64,000 nt of DNA from Enterococcus rivorum. GTDB lineage: Bacteria > Bacillota > Bacilli > Lactobacillales > Enterococcaceae. Below the pieces are notes generated by a model. That model worked only from the letters and a program-made list of their open reading frames with translations, was not told the origin of the DNA and made no database searches. Location of the stretch: contig NZ_MIEK01000001.1 in assembly GCF_001742285.1 (NCBI RefSeq), positions 1 through 64,000 of the forward strand. The letters are read 5' to 3'. Shown piece after piece: positions 54,110 to 62,390 of the stretch. Every line of letters begins with the position of its first letter. Within the stretch, counting starts at the first letter, position 1. Made by a program: the position numbers and the translations under genes.

Positions 54110-54772
54110 CTATTTAATAAAACTTAACTTACCACCATTTAGTCCCCAGATTTCATCTGCATATTTCGCAACAAAATTAGACTTTGATAATATAATCACA
54201 CAGCTATTCTGATTTTCCGCATAATCTTTTAAATATTCAAAGGATACCTCCAAAGGGATTTCACTCAATGTAAGTAACGGTTCTTCTACTAAAATAACTT
54301 TAGGATTATTTACTATCGCTTTAACTAAGCAAGCTTTTTGCTGATTTATATTAGATAACTTTTTTATTTGCGTACCAGCAAGTTTCTGTTCTATACCGAC
54401 ACTTTTCAATAACTTATAGAGTTCACTTTTTGGTTTTCTTTTTGACTGAAGACTATTTGAACATAGTTGTAAATTTTCAATGATTGAGAAGTAAGGTAAA
54501 AAATTATTTTTTTGGAGAATCAATCCTACCTGCTTTCCTCGATAATCTTCCTTAGTTATTTTTTTTAAGGGCTGATTTTCAAACTCAACAGTTCCAGAAG
54601 TACAATCAGTATAACCCGCAATTACAGCCAACAACCCTGCTTTTTCAAACCTATTTTTACTAAGAATACAATAGGTTTTTCCAGCCAAGAAATCGATACT
54701 TGTTTGATTTAGCAACGCTTCTTTTTCAGTTTTCATTTCATAACTGACTTTTTTTAACGAGAGAATAGTCAT
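54110..54772 (-). CDS. Degenerate ABC ATPase (all catalytic motifs altered)
   Basis: The 220-residue protein aligns throughout with the ATPase at 51872. Walker A is ILSKNRFEKAGLL (no GxxGxGK), the signature is LSNINQQKA for LSGGEQQRV, Walker B is VILVEEPL with Glu in place of Asp, and the H-loop histidine is lost (IILSKSNF for VVTHSNEI). ATP hydrolysis is very unlikely, yet the frame is open, has good start context and overlaps the upstream permease by 4 bp (ATGA). It is therefore likely to be made and used, perhaps as a non-catalytic partner in an asymmetric complex. Confidence 0.85.
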   Translation of the reverse strand: MTILSLKKVSYEMKTEKEALLNQTSIDFLAGKTYCILSKNRFEKAGLLAVIAGYTDCTSGTVEFENQPLKKITKEDYRGKQVGLILQKNNFLPYFSIIENLQLCSNSLQSKRKPKSELYKLLKSVGIEQKLAGTQIKKLSNINQQKACLVKAIVNNPKVILVEEPLLTLSEIPLEVSFEYLKDYAENQNSCVIILSKSNFVAKYADEIWGLNGGKLSFIK

Positions 54773-56100
54773 TCACTTGATTTCCCTTCTAGTAAAAATT
54801 TTGTTGGATTAAATACCCAAATTTGATAACTTTCACTTATTCCAGAAGTAATTAAAAATAAGCCTAAACTTGTTGCTACTATTTTTAACGTCTCTCTATC
54901 CAGTGTTAGAGGAACTTTTGTCATAGGTAGGTTGTAACTTACCAATAAGTAAAAATTTTCAGCAATCAATTGATCGATCCAATTCATTAAACTATTGTTA
55001 ACAACGGCTTGCGTTACTTGGCTTAACAGTAGACCGATTAATAGACAGCATACGCTCAAAAAGAATTTTTCTATAAATTTAGAACAGAAAATTTTTCTTT
55101 TATTCATCCCGAAACTCATCAAGGTATAGATATCACTGAGTCTTTTTTTGGTAAACATTGTTGATACAAGTAACAGCAAGACCATTCCAAAAATGAAAAC
55201 ACTCATTAATAATGTAAAGGCAATATCTTCTTTACTTTTAAAGGGCACCAAGACTTGACGAGCTGTGTCTTTATCTGACACCACTTTAAATTGTTCAGGT
55301 AACCCTTTTTCTTGTAGTTCCTTTTCAAATTGATTAACTGTCCCCGCTTTTTTTAAATGGTAAACGACATCTATCGCATAATTATTTAGAGAGGTTTGCA
55401 TTTTTTTCAACGTATCATAATTTGTAATAAGTTCTTCTTGTTTGTATTGTTCCATTTCTGAAACAGGCACTGATAATTTTTCTTTCACTATCCCAGCAAC
55501 GACTAATTCTTCTCGAATAAAGGTGTTATCTTTAGGAAGTTGTACAAAAATTTTGCTACCGATTTCTAGCTTATTTCGTTTAGCCAAGTCCTCACTAATT
55601 AAGCATTCATTTAAAGCCAGCTTGGAGCTTCCTTTTAATAGTTCCCTGGAGTTTGTGGAAAATTGATTTTCTTTTTTTCCATTGATTGAAGCAGAAAGGA
55701 TTGCTGGATTATTTTGTTGATTGATCGTTGAATATTGAGTCTCCCCTTTTTCTCCTTGATTTACTTTCACAATAGGTTGTGTATCGGACGCTTTTAAATT
55801 TTCTAAAGTAACAGAAATTGCCGCTGTGAGGGTCATCTTTTCAACAAAATCTGACTTTTCGTACTCTAGGTATTGTTCCTCTGTTAGCTGTTCTGTTATC
55901 TTATTTGGCATATAGGTGGGGATTAATCGAACATTATAGCTAAGCTTATCCTCGTAGTTAGCAATCATTGATTTCAGTGCTGTATGAATCATGCCAATAT
56001 TCACTAGTAAAAAAAAGAAAAAAGTTAAAAAAAGACCCATAAATATATTTTTCCGTTTATCTCTCCAAAAGTTTAAGAAAGCATGCTTAATCATGTACAT
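54769..56100 (-). CDS. Second FtsX-like ABC permease
   Basis: The 443-residue protein has an N-terminal helix (IFMGLFLTFFFFLLVNIGMI), an extracellular domain of about 230 residues and three C-terminal helices, beginning DIAFTLLMSVFIFGMVLLLL. It is only distantly similar to the other permease in the operon. The paired partner gene is the degenerate ATPase, overlapping by 4 bp. The ATG at 56100 lies nine bases after GGAGAG; another ATG two codons later is possible. The order permease, ATPase, permease, ATPase with a two-component system recalls vex/vnc loci. Confidence 0.85.
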   Translation of the reverse strand: MYMIKHAFLNFWRDKRKNIFMGLFLTFFFFLLVNIGMIHTALKSMIANYEDKLSYNVRLIPTYMPNKITEQLTEEQYLEYEKSDFVEKMTLTAAISVTLENLKASDTQPIVKVNQGEKGETQYSTINQQNNPAILSASINGKKENQFSTNSRELLKGSSKLALNECLISEDLAKRNKLEIGSKIFVQLPKDNTFIREELVVAGIVKEKLSVPVSEMEQYKQEELITNYDTLKKMQTSLNNYAIDVVYHLKKAGTVNQFEKELQEKGLPEQFKVVSDKDTARQVLVPFKSKEDIAFTLLMSVFIFGMVLLLLVSTMFTKKRLSDIYTLMSFGMNKRKIFCSKFIEKFFLSVCCLLIGLLLSQVTQAVVNNSLMNWIDQLIAENFYLLVSYNLPMTKVPLTLDRETLKIVATSLGLFLITSGISESYQIWVFNPTKFLLEGKSSE

Positions 56101-56212
56101 ATTCCTTGTCTCTCCTCCTGTACCATAACAATACCAAATGGATTGTTAATTGAATGTTAACAAAAAAAGTGATGGCCATTTCTAACCTCCACCACTTCCT
56201 CACCTTATAATT

Positions 56213-57292
56213 TTATAAACTTGGAAAAGTTAAATAGAAAGTAGAACCCCGTCCCTTCTCGCTATCTACGTAAACAAAGCCCTGACATAAGTCACAAACA
56301 TGAGAAACGACAGATAAACCTATTCCATAGCCATCTTGCTTCAAACCATTTATTCGATATTTATGATTAAAAATATTGGCCTGAACAGTTGGTTCAATTC
56401 CTTTTCCTCGATCCTTTATTTTTACAATGATGCTGCCCTTTTTCTTTGCTACTGAAACATCAATCGCTTTGTTCTCACCATATTTAACTGCATTATCCAC
56501 TAAATTGGAAACGGCACGATAAATCCAACGATCTCTCCCATAAATTAGAGTTGTCTCTGTTTCGTCAAATTGAAAGTTTAGAGCCGGATATGATTTTCGA
56601 TAGATATCACAAACTTCAGCACAAACTAAAGAAACATCTACTGTTTCGCTTACTTGATTACCTGTGTTATTTGATAATGTCAAAATGTCATCAATACTGT
56701 CAGTTAAACGATCTAAAATTTTGATATTCCCTGTCTCGTTCTCTTCTAATTCTAAATTTGCTCTTAAAATTGCAATGGCATTTTTTTGCTCATGAGTCAG
56801 ATAACTACTTAGTCGTTTATAATCATCCAAATTTCCATCAAACTTTCCTTTTAATTGTTCAAAAGCTTTTGCTACTGTTTCATCTTGGATATTTTTTTTA
56901 GAAAAATTCTCAATGAACTTTAAATCATGGATAATGCTTAACATTTGATTGGAATAGATCCTTCTTAAAATTAACCAAAGTAACAAAGTTAGCCCGATAA
57001 TTACTGTACATACCGCCAAAATAATAGAAGGTAGAAATTTCAGCAAGCCGTTTAAATAGGTATCATCTAATGTCTTTCCACTAATTGACTCCACATTGAA
57101 TGCAGATAAATTTTCTTGCATCGATTCATTGCCTTTTAGTTCGCTTGTTACTACAATTTGACTCCCTAGAGACTCACCAATATTTAACATGCTAAAATTA
57201 TTCCTTAAGATAAAAAAACCACCAATGATTGCTGCCGTTATTAATAGAGAAAAAACAAAAATAACGAAACCAATTTTGTAATTTATTCGCAT
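56213..57292 (-). CDS. VncS-like sensor histidine kinase
   Basis: The 359-residue kinase has two membrane helices (residues 7-28 and about 88-110) that frame an extracellular loop of about 60 residues. The H-box is YLTHEQKNAIAIL, which departs from the usual HELRTPL, while the N-box (RAVSNLVDNAVKYGENK) and G-boxes (DRGKGIEP, GYGIGLSVVSHVC) are normal. It is the partner of the response regulator upstream, which overlaps it by 10 bp. The ATG at 57292 follows AAAGGGG. Its stimulus is unknown; an envelope or peptide signal fits the operon. Confidence 0.88.
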   Translation of the reverse strand: MRINYKIGFVIFVFSLLITAAIIGGFFILRNNFSMLNIGESLGSQIVVTSELKGNESMQENLSAFNVESISGKTLDDTYLNGLLKFLPSIILAVCTVIIGLTLLLWLILRRIYSNQMLSIIHDLKFIENFSKKNIQDETVAKAFEQLKGKFDGNLDDYKRLSSYLTHEQKNAIAILRANLELEENETGNIKILDRLTDSIDDILTLSNNTGNQVSETVDVSLVCAEVCDIYRKSYPALNFQFDETETTLIYGRDRWIYRAVSNLVDNAVKYGENKAIDVSVAKKKGSIIVKIKDRGKGIEPTVQANIFNHKYRINGLKQDGYGIGLSVVSHVCDLCQGFVYVDSEKGRGSTFYLTFPSL

Positions 57293-57951
57293 AATTGATA
57301 CCCCTTTGCACGAATCGTTGTTAATAACTCTTTTTTAGCCGCTTCAGCTAGTTTTTTCTTTAAACGTGCGATATGTACTCTTAATACCGAAGAAAACGGA
57401 TCAAAGCTTTCATCATAGACATGTTCGGCAATTTGTTCTGTTGAAACAACAGCCGGGTGTTGTTGCGCGATGCACAATAATATATCAAACTCTTTAGGCT
57501 TTAAAAAAATTTCTTTCTCTTTATAGCTAACAAAACGACTAACAGGATTAATTTTTAATTGTTCAATTTGAATATAAGGAGACGTCCTCCCGTGAAAACG
57601 GCGCACTACAGCTCGAATTCTTGCCGTCAATTCTAACAACTCAAACGGTTTTACTAAATAGTCATCCGCGCCAAAATCTAATCCTTTTGCCCGTTCTTCG
57701 ATTTCATCTCTCGCGGTAATAATAATGACTGGAACATTTATCGTTGACTCTCTTAAAAAGTTTAAAATTGAAAGCCCATCTTTATCAGGTAAATTCAAAT
57801 CTAATAAAATTGCATCATACGTATTTACATAAGCTTTTTCTTCACCATCAAGACCTGAAAAAGCTAAATCAACTGAAAAGTTTTCTCGTTCTAACCCTTT
57901 TTTTACAGACAGAGCTAACTCTTTATTGTCCTCAATAATTAAAATTCTCAT
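57283..57951 (-). CDS. OmpR/PhoB-type response regulator (VncR-like)
   Basis: The 222-residue protein has a receiver domain (RILIIEDNKELALSVKKGLE, phospho-Asp in AILLDLNLPDKDG, Lys in YLVKPFELLE) and a winged-helix output domain (LKPKEFDILLCIAQQHPA, VLRVHIARLKKKL). The ATG at 57951 follows AAGGAG. It heads the seven-gene operon and presumably regulates it. A 16-bp repeat copy lies 59-74 bp upstream of the start codon. Confidence 0.92.
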   Translation of the reverse strand: MRILIIEDNKELALSVKKGLERENFSVDLAFSGLDGEEKAYVNTYDAILLDLNLPDKDGLSILNFLRESTINVPVIIITARDEIEERAKGLDFGADDYLVKPFELLELTARIRAVVRRFHGRTSPYIQIEQLKINPVSRFVSYKEKEIFLKPKEFDILLCIAQQHPAVVSTEQIAEHVYDESFDPFSSVLRVHIARLKKKLAEAAKKELLTTIRAKGYQLCE

Positions 57952-58146
57952 GCATGTCTCTCCTTACTAACGCTTACCATTTCCTCCATAAGATACTATA
58001 AGACTGTTCCTTCTGTCCAATCTCTAATGCTAATCTCCTCCAATAAAATCTACAATAAAATAACGAATATCCTTATAAAAAATCTTGATATACATTTTCA
58101 ACTTCCATATCAAAAATCTATATAAAAATTAGATTTAAAATAATAA
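57952..58146. other. Spacer upstream of the Vex/Vnc-like operon
   Basis: The spacer holds the 16-mer CTTCTGTCCAATCTCT at 58010-58025, identical to the one at 32529-32544. No -35/-10 pair stands out; TATAGTATC near 57993 on the minus strand may contain the -10 box. The rest is AT-rich. Confidence 0.4.
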
Positions 58147-58174
58147 AAAGAGCTTAGAAAAAATCTAAGCTCCC
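58146..58174 (-). terminator. Terminator after udk
   Basis: GAGCTTAGA (58150-58158) pairs with TCTAAGCTC (58164-58172), followed on the minus strand by five U residues. Confidence 0.85.
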
Positions 58175-58242
58175 TAAATATAATCGATTAAAATAACAGT
58201 ATAAAAATGAATATGAACAAAATAAGTTTTTTCTTTAACTAT

Positions 58243-58872
58243 TTATCTCTCACTTAAAATGCTTGCTACTTTCGTTGTAATTAAATCAATTGCCACATGA
58301 TTTTCTCCACCTTCTGGAACGACAATATCTGCATAACGTTTCGTTGGTTCAATAAATTGGTGATACATCGGTTTAACTACACTTAAATATTGATCAATAA
58401 CAGAATCTAACGTTCTTCCTCGTTCATCCATATCTCGCTTAATACGACGAATAATTCGAATATCATCATCAGTATCTACGTAAAGCTTAATATCCATCAA
58501 TTCTCTTAAACGAGGATCTTCCAGAATTAAAATACCTTCTAAAATAATGACTTCTTTAGGTTCTTGAATAATGGTTTCTGTACTTCTTGTATGTGCAACG
58601 TAGTCATAAACTGGCTTCTCAATCGTTTGGTAATTAAGTAATTGTTTTAGATGTTCAATTAACAAATCTGTATCAAAAGCAAAAGGATGATCGTAATTGG
58701 TCGTTAAACGTTCCTCAAAACTTAAATGACTTTGATCTTTATAATAAGAATCATGCTCCAACATCATTATAGAATGATCTGGAAACTGATTGAAAATTGC
58801 TCGGCTAACACTTGTCTTGCCGCTACCAGATCCTCCAGTAACCCCTATAACAATCGGTCGTTTCTCTTTCAT
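58243..58872 (-). CDS. udk: Uridine kinase
   Basis: The 209-residue enzyme phosphorylates uridine and cytidine with ATP or GTP. The P-loop [17 protein letters not shown], the [19 protein letters not shown] segment and [20 protein letters not shown] are typical. [20 protein letters not shown] completes the family set. I used the ATG at 58872 behind GAAGGG; the longer frame lacks a site. It forms a single-gene unit with its own terminator. A folded element lies 150-300 bp upstream but no PyrR-type site was recognised. Confidence 0.95.
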   Translation of the reverse strand: MKEKRPIVIGVTGGSGSGKTSVSRAIFNQFPDHSIMMLEHDSYYKDQSHLSFEERLTTNYDHPFAFDTDLLIEHLKQLLNYQTIEKPVYDYVAHTRSTETIIQEPKEVIILEGILILEDPRLRELMDIKLYVDTDDDIRIIRRIKRDMDERGRTLDSVIDQYLSVVKPMYHQFIEPTKRYADIVVPEGGENHVAIDLITTKVASILSER

Positions 58873-59006
58873 CCAACAAACCCTTCTTTCTATGTACTCA
58901 GCTTTTATGCTCCTTGTTCTATTATAATGAAAACTCAAAAGAAATCTACTACTTTCTCTACCTCAAAACATAACTTCCCTTCTCAAATTACACTAAATCG
59001 CAAATT

Positions 59007-59215
59007 AAAAAAAGACTAGAATCCACTACTAGCATTTATTGCCGGTAAAAAATGGAAGCTCTGAACCTGACGATCAGATATTCGGACGCTCAAACTTAAC
59101 ATTTGAGCTAAATAAAGAGCAAGCCCAAGTAACTCACATTGGATTCTTGGTACGGTTACTGGCAATAACTGCTGATAGTTCCGCTGGTCCTTTGAAAGCG
59201 CCTCTTTTTTGAATT
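59007..59215. repeat. Folded intergenic element between udk and a GNAT gene
   Basis: TTATTGCCGGTAA (59036-59048) pairs with TTACTGGCAATAA (59156-59168), 12 of 13 bases plus one G-U pair on the plus-strand RNA. Inside are three hairpins: CTGA/TCAG (59067-59077), GCTCAAA/TTTGAGC (59088-59108) and CCAAG/CTTGG (59125-59150). This multibranch layout suggests a structured RNA or dispersed repeat. CTAG arms with a U run (59007-59033) form a weak minus-strand terminator on one side, and a T run at 59206-59211 follows on the plus strand. Confidence 0.55.
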
Positions 59216-59230
59216 AGCTGGACTAGAGTA

Positions 59231-59251
59231 TGAAACGTTGTTTCGTATCTA
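59231..59251. promoter_or_regulatory. Operator-like dyad upstream of the GNAT gene
   Basis: GTATGAAAC and GTTTCGTAT form a 9-bp imperfect inverted repeat around GTT, about 150 bp before the GNAT gene. It could be a binding site for an unknown regulator. Confidence 0.35.
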
Positions 59252-59366
59252 TTTTTATGAAATATTAGTGAACAAACACATCCTAATCGATAGATGACTT
59301 ATGGTAAAATATTTTTAGAATCAAAATTATTTTATAAATTGGCTCGGTTTAATATAGTTAAATTTT

Positions 59367-59376
59367 ATGCTATAGT
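59367..59376 (+). promoter_or_regulatory. Extended -10 promoter of the GNAT gene
   Basis: TGCTATAGT on the plus strand (TATAGT near 59370-59375) lies about 25 bp before the ATG, with a poor -35 region. Confidence 0.45.
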
Positions 59377-59401
59377 CTGCTTTAGGAAGGAGAAAGATTT
59401 T

Positions 59402-59851
59402 ATGAACATTAAGAAAATAACAACGATTACTGCCCCCCACTATGAGCTATTACTTTTAGCTGATCCTGCAAAAAAGTTAGTCAATGATTATGTGAAGCGA
59501 GGCATTGTTTTTGAGATTGCTCAAAATCACTTACTAGGAATCATCGTGCTACTACCAACTCGACCTGAAACCTTAGAAATCGTTAATATTGCTGTTCATC
59601 CTGCGTTCCAAGGAGAAGGAATTGGTCAAAAATTATTAGCTTTCGCTTTAGAGTATGCAAAAAAAGAAAACTATCAAACAATTGAGATTGGCACAAGTAG
59701 TACTGGATTCCCTCAACTTTATCTCTATCAAAAAATGGGTTTTCGAATGACTTCGATCGATAAAGATTTCTTCATTAGACATTATGAGGAAGAAATTGTT
59801 GAAAATGGTTTAATCCTTAAAGATATGGTTCGTCTAAGTTTGGACCTGTAA
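59402..59851 (+). CDS. GNAT-family N-acetyltransferase
   Basis: The 149-residue enzyme has the acetyl-CoA motif VNIAVHPAFQGEGIGQKLLA and the YQTIEIGTSSTGFPQLYLYQ segment common in PadR-neighbouring GNATs. The ATG at 59402 follows AAGGAGG; the longer upstream frame lacks such a site. It is one of three genes on the plus strand, with an extended -10 promoter upstream and a strong terminator overlapping its stop codon. The substrate is unknown. Confidence 0.87.
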   Translation: MNIKKITTITAPHYELLLLADPAKKLVNDYVKRGIVFEIAQNHLLGIIVLLPTRPETLEIVNIAVHPAFQGEGIGQKLLAFALEYAKKENYQTIEIGTSSTGFPQLYLYQKMGFRMTSIDKDFFIRHYEEEIVENGLILKDMVRLSLDL

Positions 59852-59888
59852 GAGAAGATAACTTTCTGGCTTCTCTTACTTATTTTTG
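59848..59888 (+). terminator. Terminator overlapping the GNAT stop codon
   Basis: GTAAGAGAAG (59848-59857) pairs with CTTCTCTTAC (59870-59879), followed by TTATTTTTG. Confidence 0.85.
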
Positions 59889-59925
59889 ATTAATTTTGTA
59901 CAATCTAATACTAATTTATAAATAG

Positions 59926-59972
59926 AAAACACCTCAATCAACTGAACATGTTTCATTCAGTTGACGAAAGTG
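59926..59972 (-). terminator. Terminator after the YjjG-type gene
   Basis: TCAACTGAA pairs with TTCAGTTGA within a longer imperfect stem (CAC...GTG), followed on the minus strand by UUUUC. Confidence 0.75.
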
Positions 59973-60002
59973 CCTGTATAGTTTGGTCAAAATTGAAGCC
60001 GT

Positions 60003-60686
60003 TTAGTGTAAGATTGAAAAAATATCTTCCAATTTCGTCATAGTATAATCTGGTTGAATCCCTTCAATCGCTGCTAATTTTTTGGGATTGAGCCAGGCGG
60101 TTTTAATCTTCGCCATGTTTCCTCCTTTAATATCAGAAGTTAACGAATCCCCCACTATCAAGGTTTTTTCAGGTTCAAAATTAGGTATTCGTTCAAAAAC
60201 ATAATCAAAATATTCTTTCATTGGTTTTTGATAACCTACTTCTTCTGAAACGAAGGTATCTTTAAAAAGAGGCAACAATTTGGACGCTTCTAAGCGAGGA
60301 TATTGTGTTTCTGCAACACCATTTGTCACAATATATAAGTCATAATGGGGCTGAAGTTCTTCAATAATCTGCTTACTATTTCCAAGTAAATCATGTCCGC
60401 GGCTTAAATGATATCGATATTTTTCATCCATCTTTTTCCCGTCCACATCTCTACCTAGCTCTTCAAACAGTCTTTTAAATCTTGTATCTATAACCACTTC
60501 TTTCCCGATTTTTCCGATTTCAAAATCGGACCATAGTTGATGATTAATCTTTTTATAGGTAGCTTCAATCGTTGCCGTTAAAGAAATATTTTCTTCTTCA
60601 AAAAGAGCTTTTAGAGCTTTTTTTTCTGCCAATTGAAAATCTAACAATGTGTCGTCTACATCAAAAAGTAATGTCTTAAATTTCAT
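60003..60686 (-). CDS. YjjG-family noncanonical pyrimidine nucleotidase (HAD superfamily)
   Basis: The 227-residue HAD phosphatase has motif I LLFDVDDTLLDFQLAE, motif II LYIVTNGVAETQYPRL, the lysine in VGYQKPMKEYFDYV and motif III LIVGDSLTSDIKGG. The alpha-helical cap and length match YjjG, which dephosphorylates noncanonical pyrimidine nucleotides and so keeps the pool clean. The ATG at 60686 follows AGAGGA. It lies 27 bp past the pseudouridine synthase gene and probably shares its transcript. Confidence 0.9.
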   Translation of the reverse strand: MKFKTLLFDVDDTLLDFQLAEKKALKALFEEENISLTATIEATYKKINHQLWSDFEIGKIGKEVVIDTRFKRLFEELGRDVDGKKMDEKYRYHLSRGHDLLGNSKQIIEELQPHYDLYIVTNGVAETQYPRLEASKLLPLFKDTFVSEEVGYQKPMKEYFDYVFERIPNFEPEKTLIVGDSLTSDIKGGNMAKIKTAWLNPKKLAAIEGIQPDYTMTKLEDIFSILH

Positions 60687-60713
60687 TTAGTTGCATCCTC
60701 TCTACTTTCATTT

Positions 60714-61436
60714 CTATTTATAAAAATAAGGCAGTAATGTTTCTAATTCTTTCGGTGTTAATCGCCGATATTCTCCCGGTTTTAACTGCTGATCCAATTC
60801 AATGGGACCCATTTTCAATCGTTTAAGAAACGTCACTTTTTTGCCGACAGACAAAAACATTTTTTTTACTTGATGAAATTTCCCTTCATCAATATCTAAA
60901 TACGCGCGACTTTCGTTATCAGATGTGGATAAAATACTCAGAACTGCTGGTTTACAACACTCACCGCCATGAAAAACAATTCCTTCTTGAAAGGACTTTA
61001 CATCTTCGTCGTTTAGTCGCTCATTCACAATAACTTCGTAACGCTTAGTAACATTTTTATGAGGAAGTAATAGTTGATAACCTAGTTGGCCGTTATCAGT
61101 GATTAAAAGCAGTCCTTCGGTATCTCTATCCAATCGACCAACTGGATAAAGTTTCTGACGATAATCTTCTTCCTTAATTAAATCAACTACAGTTTGGTGG
61201 TCTTTATCATGAACAGCTGTGACCACGCCTTGTGGTTTATTCAGCATAAAATATTCATGTGTTTTTTGAGTGATTACAGTGTCTTCCACAGTAATTTCTT
61301 GCAGTTGAGCGTCTACATTCTGATTTTCACAAGTGACTACTTTACCATCAATCTTGACTTTTTTACTTCGAATTAGTCTTTTTACTTTTTTCCTAGAACC
61401 GAAGTTTTCATGTTCCAATAGCTTATCTAATCGCAT
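60714..61436 (-). CDS. RsuA-family rRNA pseudouridine synthase
   Basis: The 240-residue protein has an N-terminal S4 RNA-binding domain (MRLDKLLEHENFGSRKKVKR) and the RsuA/RluB-type catalytic domain. The signature YPVGRLDRDTEGLLLITDNG contains the catalytic Asp, with KFHQVKKMF near the end. It isomerises a specific uridine, probably U516 of 16S rRNA. The ATG at 61436 follows GAGGAG. It lies back-to-back with rplY and upstream of yjjG. Confidence 0.92.
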   Translation of the reverse strand: MRLDKLLEHENFGSRKKVKRLIRSKKVKIDGKVVTCENQNVDAQLQEITVEDTVITQKTHEYFMLNKPQGVVTAVHDKDHQTVVDLIKEEDYRQKLYPVGRLDRDTEGLLLITDNGQLGYQLLLPHKNVTKRYEVIVNERLNDEDVKSFQEGIVFHGGECCKPAVLSILSTSDNESRAYLDIDEGKFHQVKKMFLSVGKKVTFLKRLKMGPIELDQQLKPGEYRRLTPKELETLLPYFYK

Positions 61437-61513
61437 GATATCTCCTCACTATTTCGATAACTTTTTATTATACATCACAAATAGTCAAAAATAAATACTT
61501 TTCCTTTAATTCC

Positions 61514-61542
61514 TTGACTTAAATTTTGATTAGAGGTATGGT
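61514..61542 (+). promoter_or_regulatory. Promoter of rplY
   Basis: TTGACT (61514-61519) and TATGGT (61537-61542) are 17 bp apart, giving a leader of about 175 nt before rplY. Confidence 0.6.
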
Positions 61543-61548
61543 TGTATA

Positions 61549-61661
61549 TAAGAAGTGAATAAAGTTTCTCAAAATCAGCGTAATGACCTGGGAGAGAATA
61601 AGGTACTATATGAATTTTTCCCTGGATAATTGTGCACAATTATTCGGGATTTTTTATTTTC
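61549..61661 (+). promoter_or_regulatory. rplY leader with intrinsic terminator (attenuator)
   Basis: A hairpin with CCC/GGG and ATAATTG/CAATTAT arms (61620-61648) followed by a U-rich run lies between promoter and gene, so some transcripts stop before rplY. Just upstream CCTGGGAGAGAAT can pair with the 5' side of the terminator (AUUUUUCCC) as an anti-terminator. The same sequence GGGAGAGAATAAGG resembles the loop E strand of 5S rRNA, the binding site of L25. Autoregulation by L25 is an inference. Confidence 0.6.
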
Positions 61662-61724
61662 ATGTAGGTTGTATTTTGAAGTTAAACTAAAATAAATTCA
61701 CTCACTTAAGGAGGAATTTAGGTT

Positions 61725-62342
61725 ATGTCAGTATCATTAGAAGTCAAAGAAAGAGCTGTCCGTCCACGTTCATTAAGAAAACAGTTACGTCACTCTGGTC
61801 AAGTTCCTGCGGTTGTCTATGGTTACCAGATCGAAAGCACTCCAATCTCTGTAAATGAAAAAGAATTAACAAAAACGTTAAGAGAGCATGGTGTGAACGC
61901 TGTTATTTCCATGACTGTTGGCGGCAAAAAAATTAATACATTGATGTATAAAGCCCAATTAAACACATTTACAAGTGAAATTGAACACGTTGAATTTCTA
62001 GCTGTAAATATGAACGAAGAAACTGAAGTTGAAGCAGAAATCGTTCTTATCGGTGAATCTAAAGGGGTTAAAGTTGGTGGCGTTCTTACACAAAACTTAT
62101 ACAATGTCCTTGTTTCAGCAACACCTGACAAATTACCAGAACGTGTTGAAGTCGATATCACAGAAATGGCGATTGGTGATTCACTTGTAATTGCTGATTT
62201 ACCTGTTAATAAAGACTATACAATCGTAACTGATGGTGAAGAACAAATTGTTGCGGTTACTGAAGCGCAATCTGGAAGCGAAGAAGTAAGTGCTGACGCT
62301 CCTGAACCAGAAGTCATTGGAGAAAAAGAGAAAGAAAAATAA
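61725..62342 (+). CDS. rplY: 50S ribosomal protein L25/general stress protein Ctc
   Basis: The 205-residue protein is the long, two-domain L25 (Ctc) form of Firmicutes. The N-terminal 5S rRNA-binding domain (VKERAVRPRSLRKQLRHSGQ, VPAVVYGYQIESTPISVNE) is followed by the TL5-like C-terminal domain (VEAEIVLIGESKGVKVGGVL, DIPLVL-like DLPVNKDYTIVTDGEEQI) and an acidic tail. It binds loop E of 5S rRNA in the large subunit. The ATG at 61725 follows AAGGAGG. Its leader carries a terminator, and a second terminator follows the gene. Confidence 0.96.
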   Translation: MSVSLEVKERAVRPRSLRKQLRHSGQVPAVVYGYQIESTPISVNEKELTKTLREHGVNAVISMTVGGKKINTLMYKAQLNTFTSEIEHVEFLAVNMNEETEVEAEIVLIGESKGVKVGGVLTQNLYNVLVSATPDKLPERVEVDITEMAIGDSLVIADLPVNKDYTIVTDGEEQIVAVTEAQSGSEEVSADAPEPEVIGEKEKEK

Positions 62343-62390
62343 TCAAAAATATTTTTTAATTTAAATAAATAGCTAGCTCTAGCTACTATA

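Noticed and set aside
58873-59035. PyrR-type attenuator upstream of udk
   Set aside because: The PyrR-binding loop consensus was not found; the hairpin near 59010-59033 has only four base pairs.
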